In this document: positions 55,150-62,858 of the stretch, in pieces | Layout of the letters: every line of letters begins with the position of its first letter | Position numbering within the stretch: position 1 is the first letter of the stretch | Assembly: GCA_029263315.1 (NCBI GenBank) | Contig: JAJCXR010000043.1 | Coordinates: 22,062 to 86,061 of the forward strand | Direction of reading: 5' to 3' | Source of the DNA: Acidobacteriota bacterium | GTDB lineage: Bacteria > Acidobacteriota > Thermoanaerobaculia > Multivoradales > J023 | Length of the DNA stretch: 64,000 nt | Made by a program: the position numbers and the translations under genes | Notes under the pieces: generated by a model | Seen by the model: the letters and a program-made list of their open reading frames with translations, nothing else | The model's database searches: none | What the model was told of the DNA's origin: nothing

Positions 55150-57399
55150 CTAGCGCAACGCGCCGGGCGCCTCGGCTCCGGTGGCGGCCGAAGCTCCTGC
55201 GGCCTGAAGCCTTGCCTCGACCCGCCAGGATTGATCCGTTTGCAGGGAGGATCTCTGGGCTTGCTGCTGCGAGATTTGCCACAGGTAGTTGCGGCGCTCT
55301 TCGAGCTTGGTATCGAAGGGCAGCTCGCCGGGCTGACCGATCCCCAACTCGATGCCACGGGGTGTCTCGTCGTAGTGGAACTCAAAGCTGGTCAGTTGGG
55401 CTAAACCATGCTCCTTGGCGGTGGCATCGAGGCGACCTTTGCGTTCCATATGACGCAGCAGGAAACGTATTTCCCGTTCGATGTGGGGCTCCAGCTCCCC
55501 CGCCTCGTACTGCTCGTAACGTGGCACCGGTGCCGGCAAGGAAGTGGCCAAGAAGACGGATTCGGCCGGCGTCAAATCGATGGCATGGCGACCGAAGTAG
55601 TGCTGGGCGGCCTGGCCGATGCCAAAGATCTCCGGGCCGAGCTCGACAATATTGACATACAGCTCGAGGATTTCAGCTTTGCTGAGGTGCTTCTCGAGCC
55701 ACCAGGTGAGCAAGACCTCTTGGGCTTTGCGGCCGAGGGTCTTGTCGCGGGTCAGGAACAGGTTCTTGGCCAACTGCATCGAAACCGTGCTGGCACCGCG
55801 AACAAATCTCCCCTCTTCCAGATTGCGCCGCAGGGACGCCTCCATGGCATAGGCGGCGAACCCGGAATGTCTGAAGAATCCAGCGTCCTCATGGGCCAAT
55901 ACGGCTTGCACAAAAAACGGGCTGACGTAGTCGATGGGAGTCCAGGAGGGGGTTCCGGGGCCGGTCTCGAATTCGTAGACGATTTCACCCTCGCGCCCCC
56001 GAACCACGTGCTGGAATGGCCCGTCAAAACGTTTGAGATCGGCGTCCTCAGGCACCGAGTCGAAGGCGCAGTTTTCGTCGACTTCGATATCCAGGATGGC
56101 ATCATCCACCCGGTCGGAGTCGACATTCAGCACCAGCATGCCCTGCATCTCACCGGACAAGCGAAAATCAGCATAGTCACCGAGCATGGCTGCTGGGATG
56201 GCACCGACCGCCGCATCGCAGGATGTCGTGGGAAGCTCGGCCACCATATCGATCAGATAGTCACCCTCTTTCCAGGCCAGCTCACCGCGGAGGGCGACGA
56301 CCGCCCCTTGGCTTTCCACCGAGAGCTCCTCGATCAAGAGGCGTCGATCCGCCAAATCCACCACGCCGGAGCCCCAGGCGACGCCTGACAGGCCACGCAA
56401 CGGCTCGCTTGCCAGACGGTGGTGCTCGATGTCGAAATCCGCCAGCTCCACTTGTGCCTCCACGGCCAGGGTGCTCGTATCAGTCAAATCCCACGACGCG
56501 TAGCCGGAAGTCTCGGTGGCACGGGTGTCGACGGCCGGCAGGGGCGGAAGCTCCAGAGCCTCGAGGGTGCGGCTCAGGGATGCCACCGGTAGGTCGCTCC
56601 AGCGGGCTTCGCCGTAGGTGGTTTTGGCATCGAGATCGACCCTGAAGAACCAGTCGAAGTGGCCGTCCAGGTGTTGGGCCTCGCCCCGCAACTCAACTTG
56701 GCTCGATGTCGGCTGCACCCAGCGTCCCTCCAGGGCCCGGAGGACTTCAAATCGTTGGCCATTCTCTGAATAGGCGACGTCCACCGCGGCCATCTGCACC
56801 TCCGCCCCCGGGCGTAGGAGGCGTAGCACGGGCGCCAACTCGGCCTGGAGGTCGGTCGAGGAGGTAGCTTCAGAAATCTCTTCGCTGCCCCCGGCCCCTT
56901 CCGCGGCAGAGCCGCTGAGAGCCGCCAGCCCTCGGCGCAACGCTTCGAGGCGCGACGCGGCGGCGGGGTGGTCGAGATCCGCATGCACTGAAACACCCTC
57001 AGCCCTGACCCCCATCACCGAACCGGCTTGCCGTTGGGCCAAGTCGATCATGTTGCCGAAGACCTGTAGGCGATCCACCGTGACCTGGGCTTCCCCGTCG
57101 GGGCTCTCGATCTCCAAATCGGAGAAGATCACGGAGGTGGAGTCGACTTCCAGGCCGCCGAATCGGACCGGCATACCCAGACGTTCCTCGAGCTCTTCCG
57201 AGAGGCCATCGACCATCAGCTCGGGAGTGTACGGCGTTCCTATAACCCATAGGCTGAAACCCACCCCTAGGACGAGGAGGGCCAGGAAGAGCAGCAAGCG
57301 AACCTTGCGGGCCGAACCTTTCCGTTGGCTCGTCTTGCCCTCGGTGCTGGGGTTGGAAGAAAAAGCTTCGCTGTTGTGGGGGTGGGTCGTGTGTTCCAT
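55150..57399 (-). CDS. AsmA-like protein fused to a GT51 peptidoglycan glycosyltransferase
   Basis: 749 residues. A membrane helix (VRLLLFLALLVLGVGFSLWV, about 35-55) is followed by about 400 periplasmic residues of beta-rich AsmA-like sequence (LEVDSTSVIFSDLEIESPDG, AQVTVDRLQVFGNMIDLAQR). The C-terminal third is a GT51 transglycosylase: catalytic Glu504 in AHEDAGFFRHSGF, then RGASTVSMQLAKNLFLTRDK, TLGRKAQEVLLTWWLEKHLS, KAEILELYVNIVELGPEIFG and HYFGRHAIDLTPAES. There is no transpeptidase domain. Monofunctional GT51 enzymes are usually about 240 residues, so the long N-terminal part is unusual. Start at the ATG 57399; a TTG at 57405 is possible. Confidence 0.88.
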   Translation of the reverse strand: MEHTTHPHNSEAFSSNPSTEGKTSQRKGSARKVRLLLFLALLVLGVGFSLWVIGTPYTPELMVDGLSEELEERLGMPVRFGGLEVDSTSVIFSDLEIESPDGEAQVTVDRLQVFGNMIDLAQRQAGSVMGVRAEGVSVHADLDHPAAASRLEALRRGLAALSGSAAEGAGGSEEISEATSSTDLQAELAPVLRLLRPGAEVQMAAVDVAYSENGQRFEVLRALEGRWVQPTSSQVELRGEAQHLDGHFDWFFRVDLDAKTTYGEARWSDLPVASLSRTLEALELPPLPAVDTRATETSGYASWDLTDTSTLAVEAQVELADFDIEHHRLASEPLRGLSGVAWGSGVVDLADRRLLIEELSVESQGAVVALRGELAWKEGDYLIDMVAELPTTSCDAAVGAIPAAMLGDYADFRLSGEMQGMLVLNVDSDRVDDAILDIEVDENCAFDSVPEDADLKRFDGPFQHVVRGREGEIVYEFETGPGTPSWTPIDYVSPFFVQAVLAHEDAGFFRHSGFAAYAMEASLRRNLEEGRFVRGASTVSMQLAKNLFLTRDKTLGRKAQEVLLTWWLEKHLSKAEILELYVNIVELGPEIFGIGQAAQHYFGRHAIDLTPAESVFLATSLPAPVPRYEQYEAGELEPHIEREIRFLLRHMERKGRLDATAKEHGLAQLTSFEFHYDETPRGIELGIGQPGELPFDTKLEERRNYLWQISQQQAQRSSLQTDQSWRVEARLQAAGASAATGAEAPGALR

Positions 57400-57613
57400 A
57401 CCCAACTATTAAGCGAAGATCATGCCAACCCCACGGTCTCAACCTAAACACTTGAAGATGAGTAACTTAATCCCAAGGAGAGAGACGGTAGTCGGCGCTG
57501 TCGAGGCTCCATTCCGGTGAGGCCGGTGCAATTTCTACAAGACCAGGGGATGATCTTGCGAGCTATTGCAACCTAGAGCGATAGGGGAAAGCCGCGGGGG
57601 AAGAACGATCGGG

Positions 57614-58465
57614 CTAGGGCCGCCGGAGCACCAACGCCAAGCCATCCGCACGGACCCGCACCTCCGGTGGCACGATCCGGTCATCGGCCAACTCAACCAC
57701 AACCCGTACCATGTCCTCGTGCTGGCCTATCCTCAACCCGCGGGTCAAGGCATGATCCAATACCAAGGCGGTGGGCAGGTCGGTGCGCCAGCCACCCTGA
57801 ATATCGACCACCAGTCGGGGCGGGGCCTGAAGACGGAAATGCTGAAAGGTACGAGGCGGCGCGTCGGTTTGCAGCAACAAATGGATCTCCGCGTCGTCAG
57901 CCACACTGAGGATATCCAGCAAACGACCAGAATCGCGTAGGGCCGACGCCTCGAAGGGTGGAGGTGGCGGCAGCGACGGTCCCAATATCTCGCGGTCCTG
58001 CCCATCGGGCTCCGGCGTCGGGTCTAAGGTCGACGTCTGCCGGGTCGAGCCAGCCCCATCGGATGAGCGCTGCGTGGCAAGGTCTTCAGGGGCCGGCATT
58101 TTGGCCGACGGGCCTGGCGACGGTGTGGCCTCGGCGGCGTCCCGCTCCTCCCCAACTGGCGCTGCGGGGTCGACACTCGGCGGCGCTTCTGCCCGCACCC
58201 CGGCAGGTCGCGGCAGCTCGGTTTCGTAGGGCAAGGTCCGCAGATAGAGGAAACTCCCCAGCAACGCCACGATGACCACGCCGGCCGCCACGATCCGTTG
58301 TTGATGACGTCCGAGCTGGCGCGGATTCCACGCCCACCACCAAAACCTGCGCATGCAGACATTGCAGCGATAGGGGCGCAAAAGCAGGACCAGCAACAGC
58401 TTCTCGATCAAATTACGGTGCGAGAAGCGAGCCCGACGCTGGCCGCATTGGGGGCACTTCCTCAT
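57614..58465 (-). CDS. Zinc-ribbon, membrane-anchored protein with C-terminal AMIN-like domain
   Basis: 283 residues. The N-terminus has two CxxC pairs (MRKCPQCGQRR and YRCNVCMRRFWWW) forming a probable zinc ribbon, then a basic segment and a membrane helix (IVAAGVVIVALLGSFLYL). A Pro/Ala-rich linker follows (about 90-185), and the C-terminal 95 residues are AMIN-like: EIHLLLQTDAPPRTFQHFRL, PRLVVDIQGGWR and DMVRVVVELADD. AMIN domains bind peptidoglycan or assist envelope machines such as secretins. The combination of cytoplasmic zinc ribbon and periplasmic AMIN is unusual. The ATG follows AGG; located between the helicase and GT51 genes on the same strand. Confidence 0.78.
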   Translation of the reverse strand: MRKCPQCGQRRARFSHRNLIEKLLLVLLLRPYRCNVCMRRFWWWAWNPRQLGRHQQRIVAAGVVIVALLGSFLYLRTLPYETELPRPAGVRAEAPPSVDPAAPVGEERDAAEATPSPGPSAKMPAPEDLATQRSSDGAGSTRQTSTLDPTPEPDGQDREILGPSLPPPPPFEASALRDSGRLLDILSVADDAEIHLLLQTDAPPRTFQHFRLQAPPRLVVDIQGGWRTDLPTALVLDHALTRGLRIGQHEDMVRVVVELADDRIVPPEVRVRADGLALVLRRP

Positions 58466-58574
58466 GCTGCCTGACGCCGCATCGACAATGACTTATCTGG
58501 AGATATGCCGATAGGGCCCCAAAGTGGTGGGCGGGGGATAGCGACGACGACCTGCATGGGCAGCATTTTATCAC

Positions 58575-58634
58575 CCATGGCGCCATTGCAGGCATTCCCT
58601 TGGGTACCCGCGCCGCACCGCGGCGGCGCCATGG
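58575..58634 (-). terminator. Inverted-repeat structure at the end of the helicase gene
   Basis: CCATGGCGCC (58575-58584) and GGCGCCATGG (58625-58634) are 10-base complements with a 40-bp spacer that contains a tighter hairpin, CGCCGC/GCGGCG around ACC (58611-58625). It abuts the helicase stop codon. No T-tract. Confidence 0.4.
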
Positions 58635-61193
58635 TCAAGCCTGACGTCGGATGCGAAAGGCGGCCACGGCCTGCGGAATGCGCCCCTCCGGCAGGGCATC
58701 CGCCATGCGCAGGATGCCCCGCTGCCAGCTTGCTTGGCGGGTCCACTTGCGGGTATCGAACTTCTCGGGGCGGAGGCTGCGAGCGGTCAGAAAGTCCGCC
58801 AAATCCGGCCGTGGCCGGCCTTTGTTGTCCACCGCCACGGCCTCGAGCTGCGCTCCCCGCTTGTAGATGGCCAGCAGGCCGAAGGCTTCTTCGGCACCCA
58901 CCACTTGCAGCAGCGTGGCCCGACCGCGGGGTCCCTCCGCCAGCTCAGCCAGAATCCCCTCCACCAGGGGGTGACCGGAGGCAAAGAACTCCAGGTCTTC
59001 GTTGTCCACCGCTTCCTGCCGATCGAAGGTGCCGAGGAAACGGGACCCTGGGGATACGCCGGGCAGGATGTCGATCAAGGCGGAGCTTCCGAACTCGATG
59101 TGGAAGGCCCGCTCCCCCGTCTCCCGTTCGAGATCGAAACCAAAGGTGGCGGCGGCCCGCAACACCACGTCCTGGGTGAGCTGGTCGAGCTCCTCCGGTA
59201 CCTTCGCCAACACCTCGTCGGCCATCTCTCCGACATACGGCTCGCGGTGGAGCTCGTGGAACGCTGCTTCTTGGACGCGGGTTCGCGTGGCGTGGGCCTC
59301 TTCCAGGAAGGTGTCGAAGGCGGAGGCCGCGATGTCCTTGGCAGAGCTCAAGGCGACCCGTTCCACCTCTTCGGCGACGGTGCGCAGCTCCCGCTGAAAT
59401 CCACCCAGTGGTTTTTCGAAAATACCGATGGCTTCGATCAAGGAGACCAGGGCTCGCCCGATGCCGCTGGGCGGACGAAAGAAGACGATTTCCGTCGGCT
59501 CGGTGCGACCGATACGGTCCAGCCGGCCGATGCGTTGCTCGACAACGGCGGGATTCCACGGTAAATCGAAGAGCACCAAGCGCTTGCAGAACTCGAAGTT
59601 GCGCCCTTCGCCACCGCACTCGGTGGAGATCAACAGGGCGGGGCCGTCCTCGAGACGGAATTGCGCCACCTCGATATCGCGCCGCTCCGGGGTTAGATCC
59701 TCGTGGAAGATCCCCACCCGCACGCGACCCCGACGCTCCACTTCATCTTTCAGGGCTTCCAAGGTCTCACGGTGGGCCACAAATACTAGCGTCTTCTCGT
59801 TCTGCTTGCGCCAGCGGGCGGCCTGGGCGGTCAGCCAAAGGAAGCGGGGGTCGTCCCGCTTGGCGGCTTCGAGAACCTCCATCATGGCGGTTTCGTTGCG
59901 TCGCACCATCGATTGCAGCGCAAAGGGCGAGGCCAGGGCCCGCTGAATCTTCTGCGCCTTGCGGATCTTGGCGCCGGCATTCTTCACCTTGAGGGACCGC
60001 ACGTGGCTTTCGAGACGCCGCATGGGTTCCCACCCCTGATCGTCGATATCGACCGACACAGCAACCCTGGGCGGCAAACCGCCGATATCCGAACGCCGCG
60101 TCGCGCTGGTACAAGCGGGCAACGACTGTCGACGCTGCAAACAGGCTTCAAAGCTCTCGAAGGCCGGGAAGACGTCAGGCCGCAGGATCTGCAACAGGCG
60201 AAAGAAACCGTGGGCGTCGTCCTCCAGCGGTGTTGCCGTCAACAGCAAGACGTTCTCCACCGCCTCGGCGATGGGGGCGACCGCACGATAGTCCTCATTG
60301 CCCGGATGGCCCTGCGGCCGCTTCAGGTGATGGGCTTCGTCCACTACCAAGAGGTCGAAGCTCGCCTCGGTCGCCAGCTCGACAAGCTTCGGCAGCATGC
60401 GCAGAAGCTCCATCGAAACAATCGCCTGGTGATACACATCAAAGGGATTGAAGTCGCCGCCGTGCTCTTTCTCGACGTCCAACAGCCGCCGTTCGTCCAC
60501 CAAGACAAAAACCTGGTTGTATTTGCGCCACAGCTCCCCCAACCACTGCACGGTGAGCACCTCTGGGGCGATCACCAAGGTTCGTCGGGCACGACCGGTG
60601 TGGATCAGACGATTGAGGATGAGGCACGCTTCCACCGTCTTGCCCAGCCCGACCTCGTCAGCCAATAGCCAGCGGATCGGCTGCCGCGTCTCACCGTCTT
60701 CAGCTTCCTGGCGGTGGATGCCACAGGCCCGACTGGCGACATAGAGCTGGTGTGGGAAGAGTCGGATACGGCCGCCGAGGAATGAGCCCAGGCCGTCGGC
60801 TTCCCGTAGACGGCTGAGGCGCAGGGCATCGAGCCGATTGACAAAATCACCGTAGCGATCGATCTTGCCCCGGGCCAGCTGCTCCACCGGCGAAGTTTCC
60901 GCCGGTAGTGGCCACAGCTCCTGGATCGGCACCTCACGGCCGTCCTCGAGACGATAAATGCCAGTCTCCACCTCGTTCTCGACCGTCACCCGCTCGCTGC
61001 TGGGCTCATGTAGAGCACGACAGCCGGGGATCAGAACAAGGGGCTCGAGAGCGTCGGTATTGGCCGCAAAGCGCAATGCCTCGTCGCTCTCGGGAAAATA
61101 GACCAGCAAGCGCCGGCCGGTGAGAGCGATCACCTTGCCAGGCCCGAGCTCGGGGTTATATCGATGACTGAGACGATCGCCGGGTTTCCACAT
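58635..61193 (-). CDS. SNF2/RapA-type helicase
   Basis: 852 residues. The N-terminus (WKPGDRLSHRYNPELGPGKV) is a Tudor/SH3-like domain as in RapA. The SNF2 ATPase follows: Walker A LLADEVGLGKTVEACLILNR, motif II LLVVDEAHHLKRPQ, LLTATPLEDD, and in the second lobe LLISTECGGEGRNFEFCKRL and VVEQRIGRLDRIGR. The C-terminal 230 residues are helical and include ETGERAFHIEFGSSALIDIL. RapA recycles RNA polymerase; the similarity of domain order supports that or a related role, but many such proteins are of unknown function. The start has no clear ribosome site. Confidence 0.88.
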   Translation of the reverse strand: MWKPGDRLSHRYNPELGPGKVIALTGRRLLVYFPESDEALRFAANTDALEPLVLIPGCRALHEPSSERVTVENEVETGIYRLEDGREVPIQELWPLPAETSPVEQLARGKIDRYGDFVNRLDALRLSRLREADGLGSFLGGRIRLFPHQLYVASRACGIHRQEAEDGETRQPIRWLLADEVGLGKTVEACLILNRLIHTGRARRTLVIAPEVLTVQWLGELWRKYNQVFVLVDERRLLDVEKEHGGDFNPFDVYHQAIVSMELLRMLPKLVELATEASFDLLVVDEAHHLKRPQGHPGNEDYRAVAPIAEAVENVLLLTATPLEDDAHGFFRLLQILRPDVFPAFESFEACLQRRQSLPACTSATRRSDIGGLPPRVAVSVDIDDQGWEPMRRLESHVRSLKVKNAGAKIRKAQKIQRALASPFALQSMVRRNETAMMEVLEAAKRDDPRFLWLTAQAARWRKQNEKTLVFVAHRETLEALKDEVERRGRVRVGIFHEDLTPERRDIEVAQFRLEDGPALLISTECGGEGRNFEFCKRLVLFDLPWNPAVVEQRIGRLDRIGRTEPTEIVFFRPPSGIGRALVSLIEAIGIFEKPLGGFQRELRTVAEEVERVALSSAKDIAASAFDTFLEEAHATRTRVQEAAFHELHREPYVGEMADEVLAKVPEELDQLTQDVVLRAAATFGFDLERETGERAFHIEFGSSALIDILPGVSPGSRFLGTFDRQEAVDNEDLEFFASGHPLVEGILAELAEGPRGRATLLQVVGAEEAFGLLAIYKRGAQLEAVAVDNKGRPRPDLADFLTARSLRPEKFDTRKWTRQASWQRGILRMADALPEGRIPQAVAAFRIRRQA

Positions 61194-61277
61194 CTTTCGG
61201 CGATCTTATGCGCTCAGGGCTCTAAGTCCAAGGTCTGAGGCGAGGGAAAATGAAGAAAATGCTCGGTCCTGTAGTGC

Positions 61278-61676
61278 TCAGGCTTGTTGCCAGCGGCCCA
61301 ACAAGCGCAAGACCCTGGCCTCGATCTCGTCTCGCACTCGGCCGTACGCCTGAGGATCCATGTCACGGGGATCGGGCAAGCCCCAATCTTGGCGCTCGTG
61401 ACCGGCAATCCACGGACATGCGTCGCCACAACCCATGGTGATCACCACATCGTAGGGGCCAGGGGGTACCTCGTCCGTGCTCTGCGAGCGATGAGACGAA
61501 AGATCGTAGCCCTTCTCCGCCATGGCGGCCACGGCTTTGGGATTCACCTTGCCCGAAGCCTTCGAGCCGGCGCTCCAGGCTTCGACCACGCCCGCCCCAT
61601 GCAAGCGGGCGAAGGCTTCCGCCATTTGCGAGCGATTGGAGTTCTCGGTGCAGAGGAAGATGATCTTGGGTGGCAC
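61278..61676 (-). CDS. arsC: Arsenate reductase, low-molecular-weight phosphatase fold (ArsC)
   Basis: 132 residues from a GTG at 61676 with AGGAG seven bases upstream; this gives the usual ArsC length, whereas an ATG-less longer frame to 61844 runs through a repeat and RHS debris. The P-loop is FLCTENSNRSQMAEAF, with the nucleophile Cys kept; the second P-loop Cys of thioredoxin-linked ArsC is Asn. The redox pair is in ITMGCGDACPW, and the general acid is LPDPRD. It reduces arsenate to arsenite in the cytosol, or could act as a phosphatase. No arsR, arsB or acr3 is adjacent. Confidence 0.88.
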   Translation of the reverse strand: MPPKIIFLCTENSNRSQMAEAFARLHGAGVVEAWSAGSKASGKVNPKAVAAMAEKGYDLSSHRSQSTDEVPPGPYDVVITMGCGDACPWIAGHERQDWGLPDPRDMDPQAYGRVRDEIEARVLRLLGRWQQA

Positions 61677-61694
61677 GGCGATGCTCCTGGTCAG

Positions 61695-61728
61695 GGGGTT
61701 GTAGGGGTTGTAGGGGTTGTAGGGGTTG
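61695..61728. repeat. 9-bp tandem repeat, nearly 4 copies, in the arsC leader
   Basis: GGGGTTGTA starts at 61695, 61704 and 61713, followed by a partial fourth unit. The array ends about 19 bp before the arsC GTG, in its 5' untranslated or promoter region. Confidence 0.9.
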
Positions 61729-61814
61729 GCGCACTGTACCGCAATCGCCGGCTCCACGATCACCCGGTTGGCGATCTTTTGCAGCTGACAAGCCCGCTTC
61801 CATGACCTTGGCGA

Positions 61815-62110
61815 TCGATTGCAGACGAGTCGCTCAATAGGCAAGTATCCGAGCCAAGAGCTGGTCGTTTGGATCGTGGTCTTCCTCGCTCTGGCGATTG
61901 CCAGCGTGCTCGTAGCTGGTGGCGATTTCTTGTCAGGATGGTCGACATTCTGGAGCCGTTCGGCGTCGTCGTCTCCATAAGTGGTGGTTTCCGCGACCGG
62001 TCCGCCGTGGATGCGGGCTGCTCGGTGCGGTTGCCGTTGCGGTCGTCTTGGTACTCGAAGCTGGAGACCGACGCCGAGACATTGGGACGATTTTGCATCG
62101 AGGAGATGCG
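61815..62110 (-). pseudogene. Decayed RHS/YD-repeat fragment
   Basis: Translated on the minus strand in changing frames, this stretch gives SSFEYQDDRNGNRTEQ, then after a frame change HGGPVAETTTYGDDDAERLQ NVDHPD, then TSYEHAGNRQSEEDHDPNDQ LL. These are RHS repeats (YDxxGNRTxx, ETTTYxYDDAxRL, YEYDxAGNR) with at least two frameshifts. Its orientation matches the intact RHS reading frame at 62855-64000, so it is probably left over from a displaced RHS tip. Confidence 0.78.
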
Positions 62111-62133
62111 GCTGGACCCATCGTAGGCCTAGG

Positions 62134-62232
62134 GCGATCAGTTTCTGAATCTTGAGCCCGGAGCAGGGAATGTAGGCGTGAAGGCGGTGTAAATCGTCCA
62201 GTGGAGAGCTCTGGACACTTTGGACGGGATAA
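62134..62232. repeat. 99-bp direct repeat, copy 1
   Basis: 95 of 99 positions match 62520-62618 in the same orientation. It begins GCGATCAGTTTCTGAATC and ends GGACGGGATAA. Copy 1 is joined directly to the transposase remnant. Confidence 0.93.
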
Positions 62233-62401
62233 TCTGGAACTTTTCAGGATTTGGTACAACCACATCCGTTTTCACGACAACTTGGAGGGGCGGACGCCGG
62301 GTCAAGCCTGGAATGGGAAGGTGCCGAGATCGACGAAACGGCCGTTGTACTTCAGTCAGTGGGACGGCGTGCTGACGGGTTTTTACTTTCCCGATAGCTG
62401 A
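62233..62401 (+). pseudogene. Transposase C-terminal remnant (integrase-core DDE type)
   Basis: About 55 codons, LELFRIWYNHIRFHDNLEGR TPGQAWNG then RPLYFSQWDGVLTGFYFPDS, match the end of an integrase-core transposase (WYNHxRPHxxLxGxTPxxxW). The frame opens back only into the 99-bp repeat, so the catalytic part is gone. It is a scar of an insertion sequence between the two 99-bp copies. Confidence 0.75.
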
Positions 62402-62519
62402 CGAATTGCGAATGGTTGGTGTGCGGGTCGACGGCTCGACTGTCCAGGGAGGAAGTGTGTTTGGAGAGGTCGGTTGCTACATGGAGTGGCTGTAGAAGGG
62501 AGGATTTGGGAAGAGAGCG

Positions 62520-62618
62520 GCGATCAGTTTCTGAATTTTGAGCCCGGAGCAGGGAATGTAGGCGTGAAAGCGGTGTAAATCGTCCAGTGGAGAGCTCTGG
62601 ACACTCTGGACGGGACAA
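62520..62618. repeat. 99-bp direct repeat, copy 2
   Basis: See copy 1 (62134-62232). Copy 2 lies 6 bp beyond the end of the probable immunity gene. The 118 bp between the transposase remnant and copy 2 (62402-62519) show no gene. Confidence 0.93.
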
Positions 62619-62624
62619 TAACAC

Positions 62625-62858
62625 TTAGGATTCTACGAGGTTCTTGACTATGCATTTGATCTCTTCAGCACTCAATTCGAACTCGGGCCCCTCTTCCATT
62701 GTAGCGACCTTCATTATCTCCTCATAGAGACCTGGTTCCAAGTCGTTTGCATGGTCCAGGTATGATCTGTACGCCCAGCGGGCCAATCGCCGAGGCTCGT
62801 AGCTATGAACAAGCTGAGCCCTAAGAGCGTCACCGAATGCAGCCTTCGTGAATTTCAT
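62625..62858 (-). CDS. Probable immunity protein for the RHS toxin (77 aa)
   Basis: 77 residues, slightly acidic, helical: MKFTKAAFGDALRAQLVHSY, RRLARWAYRSYLDHANDLEP, then LYEEIMKVATMEEGPEFELS AEEIKCIVKNL. The ATG overlaps the RHS toxin stop as ATGA, the usual arrangement of a toxin and its cognate immunity gene. No family is recognised; the role is inferred from position, size and orientation. The sequence around it is less GC-rich than the rest of the window, which fits recent transfer of the toxin/immunity cassette. Confidence 0.72.
   Translation of the reverse strand: MKFTKAAFGDALRAQLVHSYEPRRLARWAYRSYLDHANDLEPGLYEEIMKVATMEEGPEFELSAEEIKCIVKNLVES

Noticed and set aside
61677..61844. N-terminal extension of ArsC with NPYNPYNPYNP
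   Set aside because: The extension is the 9-bp repeat and RHS debris read through; GTG at 61676 with AGGAG gives the normal ArsC length.
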